DNA of 64,000 nucleotides from Allomuricauda sp. CP2A (lineage in GTDB: Bacteria; Bacteroidota; Bacteroidia; Flavobacteriales; Flavobacteriaceae), in assembly GCF_001683915.1 (NCBI RefSeq), contig NZ_LXTT01000101.1:1-64000 (forward strand), read 5' to 3'. The notes under the pieces are model-generated. The model saw only the letters and a list, made by a program, of their open reading frames with translations. It made no database searches and was not told the origin of the DNA. How positions within the stretch are numbered: the first letter of the stretch is position 1; the number at the start of each line of letters is the position of its first letter. The position numbers and the translations under genes were made by a program. This document shows, one piece after another, positions 17,571 to 26,412 of this stretch.

Positions 17571-17659
17571 GTTTGCGAGTTGCCCATCGTACAAAAACCC
17601 GTTAATCTACTTGTTTCATCGATGAACTGCATACAATTTGGTTGAATGCAAACATGGGA

Positions 17660-19558
17660 TCAGTAAGCGCGCTGGTTCTTACCCTCAAAAAAGTTGATGA
17701 ATGCCCTGTTCACAACCCTGTTGCCGCCCGGGGTGGGGTAATTTCCTGTAAAATACCAATCCCCCAAGTTTTTGGGGCAGGCTGCATGCAAGCTCTCAAT
17801 ACTTTGGTAAATGATGTCCACTTCGGCCCTTATCCCTTCTGGACTTAGGATTTCAGCTATTTTTTTGGAAATCTGCTGCGCCGTGAACGGAGCATAAAAC
17901 TCCTTCACATAGTTTACCACATCCTTATCCTTACTTTTGGTTTGGGTAAGGCATTTTTCATAGATCTCCCTTATCTTGTCCGTAGTGCCCGCCTCTTCAT
18001 GAAGTACCTTTGCTGCCTTAAAGGCCACAAAATCCTCAAGTTTGGCCATATCAATCCCATAACAATCCGGGTACCGTATTTGTGGAGCGGATGATACTAC
18101 AATGATTTTTTTGGGAGACAATCGATCCAAAATTTTAAGGATGCTCCTTTTAAGGGTGGTGCCCCTCACAATACTGTCATCAATGATCACCAAATTATCG
18201 TTTTGTTTTACGGAACCATACGAAACATCGTAGACATGGGTCACCAAATCATCCCGACTGCTATCTTGGGTGATGAACGTGCGCAGCTTGGCATCTTTAA
18301 TGGCCACCTTTTCAATTCGGGGGCGTACATCCAAAATTTTGTGCAACTGTTCCCGTGTAATGGTTGGCCCCAGTTCAAAGATTTGTTCTTCCTTTCTTTT
18401 GTTGAGATAATTCTGGGCCTCTTTTACCATCCCAAAAAACGAAGTTTCGGCAGTGTTGGGAATATAAGAAAAGACCGTATTCTCCAAATCGTTGTCAATG
18501 GACTTCAAGATTTCAGGGAACACCAATTTCCCCAACATTTTTCGCTCTTGATAGATTTCTTTGTCACTTCCGCGTGAAAAATAGATGCGCTCAAAAGAAC
18601 ACGCTTTTCGTTCGGTGGGTTCTTGAATTTGTTTTAAGGAGAAAGATCCATCCTTCTTGATGATGACCGCATGCCCAGGATCTAATTCCTTGACATCCTC
18701 ATATTGTACATTGAACACCGTCTGAATAGCAGGCCTTTCCGAAGCCACTACCGCCACTTCATCATCTTGGTAGTAATAGGCAGGGCGAATACCGGCAGGA
18801 TCGCGTATCACAAAAGCATCGCCGTGGCCCAAGAGACCACCAATGGTATAGCCGCCATCCCAGTTTTTTGAAGCTTTTTTTAGGATTTTGCCCACGTTCA
18901 ATCGCTCTGCGATCAAAGGGGAGGCCTCCCTTTTGCTGTATCCTTCTTTCTTTATCTGTTTGTAGAGCTTGGCCACGGCATCATCCAAAAAATGGCCAAT
19001 TTTTTCCATCACGGTCACGGTGTCTGCCAATTCCTTGGGATGCTGTCCCAACTCCACCAAATTGCCAAAAAGCTCATCCACATTGGTCATGTTAAAGTTT
19101 CCGGCCACGATGAGGTTACGGTGCATCCAATTGTTCTGTCTGAGGAAAGGGTGCACACTTTCAATGCTATTTTTTCCAAAGGTGCCGTAGCGCACGTGTC
19201 CCATCAACAATTCACCAATGTAGGGAATGTGGCGTTTCTGCATTGCCACATCGTTTTCATACTCGGGATTCTCGGCCAATACCGAATTGATCCGGGCATT
19301 GATCTGATCAAAAATATCCTGAATGGGCTGTTGTTGTGCAGACCGTACCCGGCTCATGTAGCGTTCGCCGGGCTGCATATCCAACTTAATACTCGCAAAA
19401 CCGGCTCCGTCCTGTCCGCGGTTGTGCTGTTTTTCCATCATCAGGTACATTTTATTGACTCCGTAAAAAGCTGTACCGTACTTTTCTTTGTAATACTCCA
19501 GGGGTTTAAGCAAACGGATCAGTGATATTCCGCATTCGTGCTTAATCGCATCACTCAT
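17660..19558 (-). CDS. purF: Amidophosphoribosyltransferase, long Bacteroidota form
   Basis: A 632-residue PurF. It makes phosphoribosylamine from PRPP and glutamine, the first step of purine synthesis. The class II glutaminase nucleophile is Cys9 in KHECGI, implying removal of an eight-residue propeptide. HNRGQDGAG follows. The PRPP-binding loop VIIDDSIVRGTT is present in the C-terminal half. Classical PurF is about 500 residues; Bacteroidota carry this longer version with insertions. It is co-oriented with a PfkB kinase upstream, but a terminator sits between them. purN is two genes further upstream. Confidence 0.9.
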   Translation of the reverse strand: MSDAIKHECGISLIRLLKPLEYYKEKYGTAFYGVNKMYLMMEKQHNRGQDGAGFASIKLDMQPGERYMSRVRSAQQQPIQDIFDQINARINSVLAENPEYENDVAMQKRHIPYIGELLMGHVRYGTFGKNSIESVHPFLRQNNWMHRNLIVAGNFNMTNVDELFGNLVELGQHPKELADTVTVMEKIGHFLDDAVAKLYKQIKKEGYSKREASPLIAERLNVGKILKKASKNWDGGYTIGGLLGHGDAFVIRDPAGIRPAYYYQDDEVAVVASERPAIQTVFNVQYEDVKELDPGHAVIIKKDGSFSLKQIQEPTERKACSFERIYFSRGSDKEIYQERKMLGKLVFPEILKSIDNDLENTVFSYIPNTAETSFFGMVKEAQNYLNKRKEEQIFELGPTITREQLHKILDVRPRIEKVAIKDAKLRTFITQDSSRDDLVTHVYDVSYGSVKQNDNLVIIDDSIVRGTTLKRSILKILDRLSPKKIIVVSSAPQIRYPDCYGIDMAKLEDFVAFKAAKVLHEEAGTTDKIREIYEKCLTQTKSKDKDVVNYVKEFYAPFTAQQISKKIAEILSPEGIRAEVDIIYQSIESLHAACPKNLGDWYFTGNYPTPGGNRVVNRAFINFFEGKNQRAY

Positions 19559-19572
19559 AACAAACCAATAAT

Positions 19573-19597
19573 AAAAAAGCCCCGAAAATTTCAGGGC
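19573..19597 (-). terminator. Intrinsic terminator after the PfkB kinase gene
   Basis: On the minus strand GCCCTGAAA/TTTTCGGGGC forms a stem with a tight loop followed by six T. It lies in the 45-base gap between the kinase stop and the purF start, so purF likely has its own promoter or partial readthrough. Confidence 0.78.
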
Positions 19598-19603
19598 GCG
19601 AAT

Positions 19604-20530
19604 TTATGTTAATTCAATATTGAACTGGGTCAAATCCCTAAACTGCATCAGGCGGGCTTCCACCTCATGTTTTTGCAATTCCAACATCCGTTCCGTGCCA
19701 AATCGTTCCACACAGAACGAAGCCAGATTGGATCCATGTATAATGGCATTTTTCATGTTTTCAAAGGAAATATTACCTGTTTCGGCCAAATAGCCCGAAA
19801 AGCCACCAGCAAACGTGTCCCCGGCACCTGTGGGATCAAAAACTTCTTCCAAAGGAAGGGCGGGGGCAAAGAAAATGTTCTCCTTATGGAACAACAGGGC
19901 ACCGTGCTCCCCTTTTTTGATGACCACATATCTAGGGCCCATTTCCTGGATTTTGGCAGCCGCCTTCACCAAGGAATATTCCTCGGTCAGTTGGCGGGCC
20001 TCCTCATCATTTATGGTGATGACATCTATCCGCTTTATGACCTCCATTAATTCGTCCCAGGTATTGTCCATCCAAAAGTTCATCGTATCCAAAACGATTA
20101 ACTTTGGTCGTTCTTCCATCTGATTAATTACACTCATCTGGGTGTTGGGGTGCAGATTTCCCAACATGACCACATCGGCATTTTTAAAGTCATTGGGGAC
20201 AACCGGGGTAAAATCCCCAAGCGTATTGAGTTCGGTCACCAAAGTGTCTCGGGAATTCAGATCATTGTGATATTTGCCTTGCCAAAAGAAGGTTTTTCCG
20301 CCTTTTACCACTTCAATGCCAGAAATATCAATGTTTCGGTCTGTCAATAAATCCAGGTATGCTTGCGGAAAATCATCCCCTACAACAGAAACTATGGCAG
20401 ATTTTGCCTTGAATTGTGAAGCAGCCAACCCAATAAAAGGTGCGGCGCCACCCAAAATTTTACCAGTCTTGCCAAACGGAGTTTCAATGGCATCAAAAGC
20501 CACGCTACCGACAATCAGCAATTCACCCAT
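19604..20530 (-). CDS. PfkB family carbohydrate/nucleoside kinase
   Basis: A 308-residue ribokinase-fold protein. The first signature is at the N-terminus (ILGGAAPFIGLAASQF) and the second, FDPTGAGDTFAGGF, carries the catalytic Asp and anion hole. It phosphorylates a sugar or nucleoside with ATP. Its place beside purF and near purN suggests a nucleoside or ribose-linked substrate, which is inference only. The gene starts with ATG at 20530. Confidence 0.87.
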   Translation of the reverse strand: MGELLIVGSVAFDAIETPFGKTGKILGGAAPFIGLAASQFKAKSAIVSVVGDDFPQAYLDLLTDRNIDISGIEVVKGGKTFFWQGKYHNDLNSRDTLVTELNTLGDFTPVVPNDFKNADVVMLGNLHPNTQMSVINQMEERPKLIVLDTMNFWMDNTWDELMEVIKRIDVITINDEEARQLTEEYSLVKAAAKIQEMGPRYVVIKKGEHGALLFHKENIFFAPALPLEEVFDPTGAGDTFAGGFSGYLAETGNISFENMKNAIIHGSNLASFCVERFGTERMLELQKHEVEARLMQFRDLTQFNIELT

Positions 20531-20685
20531 TCACTAAATTTTGGTGCAAATATACGGTTTGATATTCCATATTGGAATCATTGGCATAGGATTTAAGAAA
20601 AAGAGGTGATAAGTTCAAGTTCAAAATCAAGTCCAAGTAAATTGGTCTTTTGTCTAGCATCTTATATCTCTTCGCTACAAAATCT

Positions 20686-21321
20686 TTATTTCCTGCCAAA
20701 ATCAGCTGGGATTTCCCCCCATGCTTTGGTCTCCCATTTCACAATTGGAGTGGTGTAGCGGTTTTTTTTCAACCAATCCTCGGCACGTTCGATCAATTCA
20801 AAAAGGGCAGCATTTTTGGTACTTTTCTTGAGTTTGGTGCCACACTTTCCCTTGCGTACCCATCCAATGGCAATTCGGGAGTCTGAATATAGGATTCGAT
20901 CACTGTTCTGTTTTTTCAGAAAGGCCAATCCGTGTACCAAAGCCAAAAACTCACCAATATTACTGGTACCTTCCTTGAACGGCCCTTGTTTGAAGAGTAC
21001 TTTCTTGGTCTTGGTATCCACCCCACGATATTCCATTTTTCCGGGATTTCCACTGGAGGCGGCATCCACGGCAATGGAATTGTAATTGGGGTCTCCTATT
21101 TTTAATAGTTCCTCTGGGGAGAGCTCAGATTTTCCTTTGGACTTGCCCTTGTATTCCAAATAATTGCTGTTGAAGGCTTTTTTGGCCTCGGCAAAAGTGG
21201 CGAATGATTTGTACTGGGCGCCTTTGAACCCTTCTATCTGGGCCTTACAATCGTCCCAAGATTCAAAAATGCCGGGGTGTTTGCCTTTCCATACCACATA
21301 AAACTTCTGTTTTTTCGCCAT
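20686..21321 (-). CDS. Ribonuclease H with N-terminal hybrid-binding domain
   Basis: A 211-residue protein. The N-terminal ~45 residues (KFYVVWKGKHPGIFESW) match the caulimovirus-viroplasmin/RNase H1 hybrid-binding domain. The C-terminal RNase H domain shows the catalytic acidic residues in SIAVDAASSGNPG, GEFLALVHGLAFL and ILYSDSRIAIGWV. It cleaves the RNA strand of RNA-DNA hybrids. Its ATG overlaps the purN stop by one base, so the two are translationally coupled. Confidence 0.9.
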   Translation of the reverse strand: MAKKQKFYVVWKGKHPGIFESWDDCKAQIEGFKGAQYKSFATFAEAKKAFNSNYLEYKGKSKGKSELSPEELLKIGDPNYNSIAVDAASSGNPGKMEYRGVDTKTKKVLFKQGPFKEGTSNIGEFLALVHGLAFLKKQNSDRILYSDSRIAIGWVRKGKCGTKLKKSTKNAALFELIERAEDWLKKNRYTTPIVKWETKAWGEIPADFGRK

Positions 21322-21884
21322 TATAAAAGAAGTTTTTCAATCACTTTTGGGAAATGCTCATATTCCAATTGGTGCACTTTCTCTGCAATACTATCTGCAT
21401 CATCCGAGGGCTCCACTGGGGTTTTTGCCTGAAAAATGATGGCACCTTCGTCGTAATGCTCATTAACATAATGTATGGTAATGCCGGTTTCTTTCTCACC
21501 ATTTTCTTTTACGGCCTGATGCACTTTAGCCCCATACATGCCCTTTCCGCCATATTTGGGAAGCAAAGCGGGGTGAATATTGATGATTTGGGTAGGAAAA
21601 GCCTCAATGATGTTGGTTGGTACCTTCCATAAAAACCCGGCCAGTACAATAATATCAGGATTTAGGCTTTTGAGCAACTGCACCACCGCATTGGAGTGGA
21701 TAAAAGCAGCTTTATTGAAAAAGAAAGCAGGAACTTTGAGTCGTTCGCACCGCTCCAAAACCTTGGCGGTATTTTTGTTGGTTAGCACGGCAGAGACTTG
21801 CACCATTGGGTTTTCCTTAAAATAGGTGATGATGTTTTCGGCGTTTGACCCGCTTCCCGATGCCAAGATGACAATTTGTTTCAT
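21321..21884 (-). CDS. purN: Phosphoribosylglycinamide formyltransferase
   Basis: A 187-residue GAR transformylase that adds a formyl group from 10-formyl-THF to GAR, the third step of purine synthesis. It shows the N-terminal phosphate loop ASGSGSNAENI, the catalytic INIHPALLP with Asn and His, and DEGAIIFQ with the catalytic Asp. It starts with ATG at 21884 and overlaps the RNase H gene by one base. It is divergent from acpP across about 160 bases. Confidence 0.95.
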   Translation of the reverse strand: MKQIVILASGSGSNAENIITYFKENPMVQVSAVLTNKNTAKVLERCERLKVPAFFFNKAAFIHSNAVVQLLKSLNPDIIVLAGFLWKVPTNIIEAFPTQIINIHPALLPKYGGKGMYGAKVHQAVKENGEKETGITIHYVNEHYDEGAIIFQAKTPVEPSDDADSIAEKVHQLEYEHFPKVIEKLLL

Positions 21885-22005
21885 CTGTTAGGAATTGATA
21901 TGATTTTGGACTAACTTCAGGCGGCTAAAGTAAGATACTGAATCTTAAGATGTTTAATTTGGGGTACATTTTATCGTCAAATAGTGTATTTAATCCAAAG
22001 TTTTA

Positions 22006-22013
22006 TATTTTTG
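22006..22013 (+). promoter_or_regulatory. Candidate -7 box of the acpP promoter
   Basis: TATTTTTG matches TANNTTTG exactly, 32 bases before the acpP ATG. I see no convincing TTTG at the expected 17-22 base spacing, so the promoter is only partly supported. Confidence 0.45.
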
Positions 22014-22045
22014 CCAACAATTAAATTTTTAAAACCACTATAATT

Positions 22046-22279
22046 ATGTCAGACATTGCATCAAGAGTAAAGGCTATCATCGTTGATAAACTAGGTGTGG
22101 ATGAGAATGAAGTAGTAGCAGAAGCGAGCTTTACCAACGATTTAGGGGCGGATTCCTTGGACACTGTTGAGCTTATCATGGAGTTTGAGAAAGAATTTGA
22201 CATTCAAATCCCTGATGATCAGGCAGAAAACATTGCAACTGTTGGCCAGGCCATTAGCTACATTGAAGAAGCGAAGTAA
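22046..22279 (+). CDS. acpP: Acyl carrier protein
   Basis: A 77-residue acidic ACP. The phosphopantetheine-attachment serine lies in [16 protein letters not shown] at about residue 38. It carries growing acyl chains in type II fatty-acid synthesis. It is followed by a strong terminator and then fabF, an arrangement conserved widely (acpP-fabF-rnc). Its abundance relative to FabF is presumably set by that terminator. Confidence 0.97.
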   Translation: MSDIASRVKAIIVDKLGVDENEVVAEASFTNDLGADSLDTVELIMEFEKEFDIQIPDDQAENIATVGQAISYIEEAK

Positions 22280-22306
22280 TTATATGATATATTACTAAAG
22301 ATTATA

Positions 22307-22346
22307 AATTATCCATGTGATGATAGGCACATGGATAATTTTTTTT
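22307..22346 (+). terminator. Intrinsic terminator between acpP and fabF
   Basis: A perfect 13-bp stem AATTATCCATGTG/CACATGGATAATT with an eight-base loop, then a T run. It should end or attenuate the acpP transcript before fabF. Confidence 0.9.
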
Positions 22347-22380
22347 ATAATTTAGGTTCAAAAGGGTAAAAAATAGTTCA

Positions 22381-23631
22381 ATGCAGTTAAAGCGAGTAGT
22401 GGTTACCGGAATGGGAGCATTGACCCCCATAGGTAACAATTTGGAAGCTTATTGGGAAGGACTACGGACCGGAAAGAGCGGTTCTGCGCCCATTACATAT
22501 TTTGATACGGAGAAGTTCAAGACAAAATTTGCCTGTGAACTCAAAGGGTACAATCCAGAGGATTTCTTCGACAGAAAAGAGGCCAGAAAGCTGGATAAGT
22601 TTGCCCAATACGCACTGGTATCTTCCGATGAAGCCATTGCAGATTCCGGGATCGACCTGAACAATGTGGATAAATTTCGGGTAGGTGTTATATGGGGTGC
22701 CGGTATCGGTGGTCTGGAAACTTTTCAGAATGAAGTGATCGGGTATGCCCAAGGGGATGGAACACCACGTTTCAACCCTTTCTTCATACCAAAAATGATC
22801 GCAGACATCGCTCCGGGGAACATTTCCATCAAACATGGCTTTATGGGCCCCAACTACACTACGGTTTCCGCTTGTGCCTCTTCGGCCAATGCCATGATCG
22901 ATGCACTCAATTATATTCGATTGGGTCATTGTGATGTAATCGTGACCGGAGGAAGTGAAGCTGCCGTTACCATTGCCGGTATGGGCGGGTTCAACGCCAT
23001 GCATGCACTTTCCACAAGAAATGATAGTCCAGAAACCGCTTCAAGACCATTCGATGCAACCCGAGATGGGTTTGTGCTGGGTGAAGGAGGTGGTGCACTC
23101 ATTTTGGAAGAATATGAGCACGCAAAAGCAAGGGGCGCAAAAATATATGCTGAAGTTTTGGGCGGTGGTTTGTCCAGCGATGCCTACCACATGACCGCTC
23201 CCCATCCCGAAGGGATAGGTGTGGTGAAAGTGATGGAAAACTGCTTGCAAAACGCCGGGTTGAAACCAGAGGATGTGGACGCCATCAATACGCATGGGAC
23301 TTCCACTCCGTTGGGGGATGTTGCTGAACTGAAGGCCATTTCCAAAGTATTTGGAAATCATGCACCAGAAATCAACATCAACTCAACCAAGTCCATGACA
23401 GGGCATTTATTGGGAGCGGCAGGGGCCATTGAGGCCATCGCTTCCATATTGGCTATGCAGCACAGCATGGTGCCTCCGACCATAAACCACAGTGTTGTGG
23501 ATGAGCAAATAGACCCCTCACTCAACCTGACCCTGAACAAGGCGCAGGAAAGGGAGGTCAATGTGGCTATGAGCAACACCTTTGGGTTTGGGGGACATAA
23601 TGCCTGCATTTTGTTCAAAAAAATAGAGTAG
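22381..23631 (+). CDS. fabF: Beta-ketoacyl-ACP synthase II
   Basis: A 416-residue condensing enzyme, full length. The Cys-His-His triad is seen in VSACASSANAM, NTHGTSTPLGD and KSMTGHLLGAAGA. It elongates acyl-ACP with malonyl-ACP in the cytoplasm. The ATG at 22381 is about 40 bases after the acpP terminator. rnc follows after ten bases, so fabF-rnc are cotranscribed. Confidence 0.96.
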   Translation: MQLKRVVVTGMGALTPIGNNLEAYWEGLRTGKSGSAPITYFDTEKFKTKFACELKGYNPEDFFDRKEARKLDKFAQYALVSSDEAIADSGIDLNNVDKFRVGVIWGAGIGGLETFQNEVIGYAQGDGTPRFNPFFIPKMIADIAPGNISIKHGFMGPNYTTVSACASSANAMIDALNYIRLGHCDVIVTGGSEAAVTIAGMGGFNAMHALSTRNDSPETASRPFDATRDGFVLGEGGGALILEEYEHAKARGAKIYAEVLGGGLSSDAYHMTAPHPEGIGVVKVMENCLQNAGLKPEDVDAINTHGTSTPLGDVAELKAISKVFGNHAPEININSTKSMTGHLLGAAGAIEAIASILAMQHSMVPPTINHSVVDEQIDPSLNLTLNKAQEREVNVAMSNTFGFGGHNACILFKKIE

Positions 23632-23641
23632 TTTTGTACTT

Positions 23642-24379
23642 ATGAAGCTCACCTCTAAAATATTCAATTCCCATCCGAAAACGGATGGGGATTTTTTTTT
23701 GGGGATTAAAAAAATCCTTGGTTTCAAGCCCAAGAACATTGAAATTTACAAGAAGGCCTTTCTACATCGTTCCGTGAACAAAAAGGATTCCGAAGGAAAC
23801 CCCATGAATTACGAACGCCTGGAATTTTTGGGCGATTCCATGTTGGGGACCATCATTTCAAAACACCTGTACAACGAGGTCCCCGAAGGGGATGAAGGAT
23901 ATCTGACCAAAATGCGCTCAAAAGTAGTGAGCAGAAAACACCTCAATGAATTGGGCAAAGACCTCAATCTTTTGCGTTTTGTGGAGAGCCGGATTCCCAA
24001 ATCCCATTTTGGGGAAAATATACATGGCAATGTCTTTGAGGCCTTGGTGGGGGCCATTTACCTAGATCGCGGGTACCAATACTGTGAAAAGTTCATCAAT
24101 GAGAGGGTCATAGAGCCCTACGTGGACATAGAACAGTTGGAAGGAAAGGTCATCAGCTACAAGAGTCTCGTTATAGAATGGTGCCAAAAACAGAAGAAAT
24201 CGTTCAATTATAATGTGTACGAGGACACAGGAAACGACGAGCTAAAACACTTTGCCGTTAAGCTCACCATTGGCGATAGGATCATGGCCAAGGCTAGGGC
24301 AACTTCCAAAAAGAAGGCAGAAGAAAAAGCTTCCAAAAGAGCCTATTTTGCCCTGCAGAACAAAATTGAAAACCAGTAA
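23642..24379 (+). CDS. rnc: Ribonuclease III
   Basis: A 245-residue RNase III. The signature NYERLEFLGDSMLG holds catalytic acidic residues, and NVFEALVGAIYLDRGY holds the second acidic cluster. A C-terminal double-stranded-RNA-binding domain spans about 172-240 (KSLVIEWCQKQ ... KKKAEEKASKRAYFAL). It processes rRNA and structured RNAs. Confidence 0.95.
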   Translation: MKLTSKIFNSHPKTDGDFFLGIKKILGFKPKNIEIYKKAFLHRSVNKKDSEGNPMNYERLEFLGDSMLGTIISKHLYNEVPEGDEGYLTKMRSKVVSRKHLNELGKDLNLLRFVESRIPKSHFGENIHGNVFEALVGAIYLDRGYQYCEKFINERVIEPYVDIEQLEGKVISYKSLVIEWCQKQKKSFNYNVYEDTGNDELKHFAVKLTIGDRIMAKARATSKKKAEEKASKRAYFALQNKIENQ

Positions 24380-24490
24380 CTTTAAATAAAAGTAAACTCA
24401 AACGTTTTCGTTGGTTTTAAAAGTGTATTGTTTTGTTTCAACTAGGCAGTCAATAGGATTAAGAGTATATTTACATTTCGTGTTAAGGGC

Positions 24491-24955
24491 ATGTTGACGA
24501 CGCACAAGATATCGGCAGACTTTTATGATGACAGTTTTAAGCTCATCGCCATACACAGTAATTTGGAGGATTATGCCATGACCTATGCCATAAACTCCAA
24601 TTGCGGATTGTATTTGAAAAGGATGGCAAAAGACCTTCACCTTGATGAAAATCTATCATTTTCTGTGTTTGATTGGGATGATGAAATGAACGACATCTAC
24701 TGGACGCTGATCTCCAACAAATGTGTTGTTGAAGAAGTTGTTCCGTCAGATGGCTTCTTTGGTGACGAAATGACCATGAAGACAAATTATCTGATAGGAG
24801 AGCGGAAAGAGGTCGACTATTTTTTAAAGGTTGATGCCGCTGAGGAACCAGCATTTTTACAAAAGGTGAAATCCATTAACAAAATATCCAAGGTCATCAC
24901 CGCATATCCCATTGACACAGAAACCTTAAAATCAAAAAGAAATTTAATCTTTTAA
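24491..24955 (+). CDS. IPExxxVDY family protein
   Basis: A 154-residue soluble protein of unknown function restricted largely to Bacteroidota. The family-naming motif appears as IGERKEVDYFLKV (Gly in place of Pro) near residue 107. It usually lies directly upstream of pyruvate kinase; here the stop and the pyk ATG are two bases apart, implying translational coupling and a link to pyk. No catalytic residues are recognisable. Confidence 0.85.
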   Translation: MLTTHKISADFYDDSFKLIAIHSNLEDYAMTYAINSNCGLYLKRMAKDLHLDENLSFSVFDWDDEMNDIYWTLISNKCVVEEVVPSDGFFGDEMTMKTNYLIGERKEVDYFLKVDAAEEPAFLQKVKSINKISKVITAYPIDTETLKSKRNLIF

Positions 24956-24957
24956 AA

Positions 24958-26400
24958 ATGCCAACTAGAAAGAAGACTAAAATTGTAGCAACGTTGGGCC
25001 CTGCCACCAGTAAGAAAGAAGTTCTCAAAGAAATGATTTTGGCAGGAGTGGATGTTTTTCGAATAAACTTTTCACACGCCTCTTATGATGATGTTACAGA
25101 ACGTATCAAGATGATACGGGAGTTAAATGAGGAATTGGAGGTAAATACATCAATACTTGCAGATCTGCAGGGGCCCAAACTTAGAGTGGGCGTAATGGGT
25201 GGCGAGGCCGTTGTGGCCCCCGGGGACGAAATCACCTTTGCCACCGGAGAGCCTTTTGAAGGCACGGCCCAAAGGGTGTACATGAACTACAAAAACTTTC
25301 CCATTGATGTGAAACCAGGGGAGCGTATTTTGTTGGATGATGGAAAACTCATCTTTGAGGTAAAATCCACCAATGGAAAGGATGAGGTAACGGCAACGGT
25401 GATTCAGGGAGGTCCATTAAAATCCAAAAAAGGGGTGAATCTGCCCAATACGGCCATTTCATTGCCGGCGCTGACCAAAAAAGATATCAAAGATGCCATC
25501 TATGCCATTGAGCATAAGGTGGACTGGATTGCACTTTCCTTTGTGCGCCACAGTCAAGACTTGATGGACCTTCAGGAATTGATCAGTAAGCACACCGACC
25601 ACAAAATTCCTATTGTGGCCAAGATCGAAAAACCCGAAGCGGTTGAAAATATTGACAAAATCGTTGCCTATTGCGATGGATTGATGGTGGCCCGTGGTGA
25701 TTTGGGTGTTGAGGTCCCAGCGCATGAGGTTCCCTTGATTCAGAAAAAATTGGTGCTCAGGGCCAAAAAAGCCAGAATTCCTGTAATCATTGCCACACAG
25801 ATGATGGAAACCATGATCACCAGCCTCACACCAACCCGTGCAGAGGTGAACGATGTGGCCAACTCCGTCATGGATGGAGCCGATGCCGTGATGTTGTCCG
25901 GAGAAACTTCCGTGGGGAATTATCCTGTTCAGGTCATTGAGAAAATAACAAGTATTTTAAACAGTGTTGAAGGTTCCAGTTTAATCAAGGTGCCCCAGAC
26001 ACCACCCCATATCAGGACCAAAAGATACATTACCAAGTCCGTTTGCTACCATGCGGCACTGATGGCCAATGAGATTCAGGCCAAGGCCATTTCCACCTTG
26101 ACCAATAGTGGGTATACGGCATTCCAGATATCCGCTTGGCGACCCAGTGCCCACATTTTGGTGTTTACATCCAACAAAAGAATCCTGACCCAGTTGAACT
26201 TACTTTGGGGGGTGAAGGCCTTTTATTACGACAAGTTTGTGTCCACGGACCAAACCATAGAAGATGTGAACCAAATTGCATGCAAAAAAGGATTTTTGGG
26301 TGTTGGGGACATGCTCATCAGTCTTGCGGCCATGCCCATAAAAGATAAAGGAATGGTGAACACCCTTCGGGTGACCGAAATAGAGCACTGTAATTTTTAA
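24958..26400 (+). CDS. pyk: Pyruvate kinase
   Basis: A 480-residue enzyme producing pyruvate and ATP from phosphoenolpyruvate and ADP. The N-terminal KTKIVATLGPATS, the active-site motif IPIVAKIEKPEAVENID with its lysine and glutamate, and GDLGVEVP plus MDGADAVMLSGETS are all present. It is the end of the acpP-pyk run of plus-strand genes. Confidence 0.97.
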   Translation: MPTRKKTKIVATLGPATSKKEVLKEMILAGVDVFRINFSHASYDDVTERIKMIRELNEELEVNTSILADLQGPKLRVGVMGGEAVVAPGDEITFATGEPFEGTAQRVYMNYKNFPIDVKPGERILLDDGKLIFEVKSTNGKDEVTATVIQGGPLKSKKGVNLPNTAISLPALTKKDIKDAIYAIEHKVDWIALSFVRHSQDLMDLQELISKHTDHKIPIVAKIEKPEAVENIDKIVAYCDGLMVARGDLGVEVPAHEVPLIQKKLVLRAKKARIPVIIATQMMETMITSLTPTRAEVNDVANSVMDGADAVMLSGETSVGNYPVQVIEKITSILNSVEGSSLIKVPQTPPHIRTKRYITKSVCYHAALMANEIQAKAISTLTNSGYTAFQISAWRPSAHILVFTSNKRILTQLNLLWGVKAFYYDKFVSTDQTIEDVNQIACKKGFLGVGDMLISLAAMPIKDKGMVNTLRVTEIEHCNF

Positions 26401-26412
26401 GAGAAAGAGGAA

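Noticed and set aside
17299..17605. Two short plus-strand frames starting MNLTYLCYG at 17299 and 17531 inside the repeat units
   Set aside because: Conservation is at the nucleotide level and extends upstream of the ATG. The third copy has ATA instead of ATG, and the tails diverge at once. An RNA on the other strand explains the pattern better.
20531..20685. 155-base gap with AAGTTCAAGTTCAAAATCAAG-like repetition
   Set aside because: Short, imperfect low-complexity tract without hairpin or coding signal; nothing supportable.
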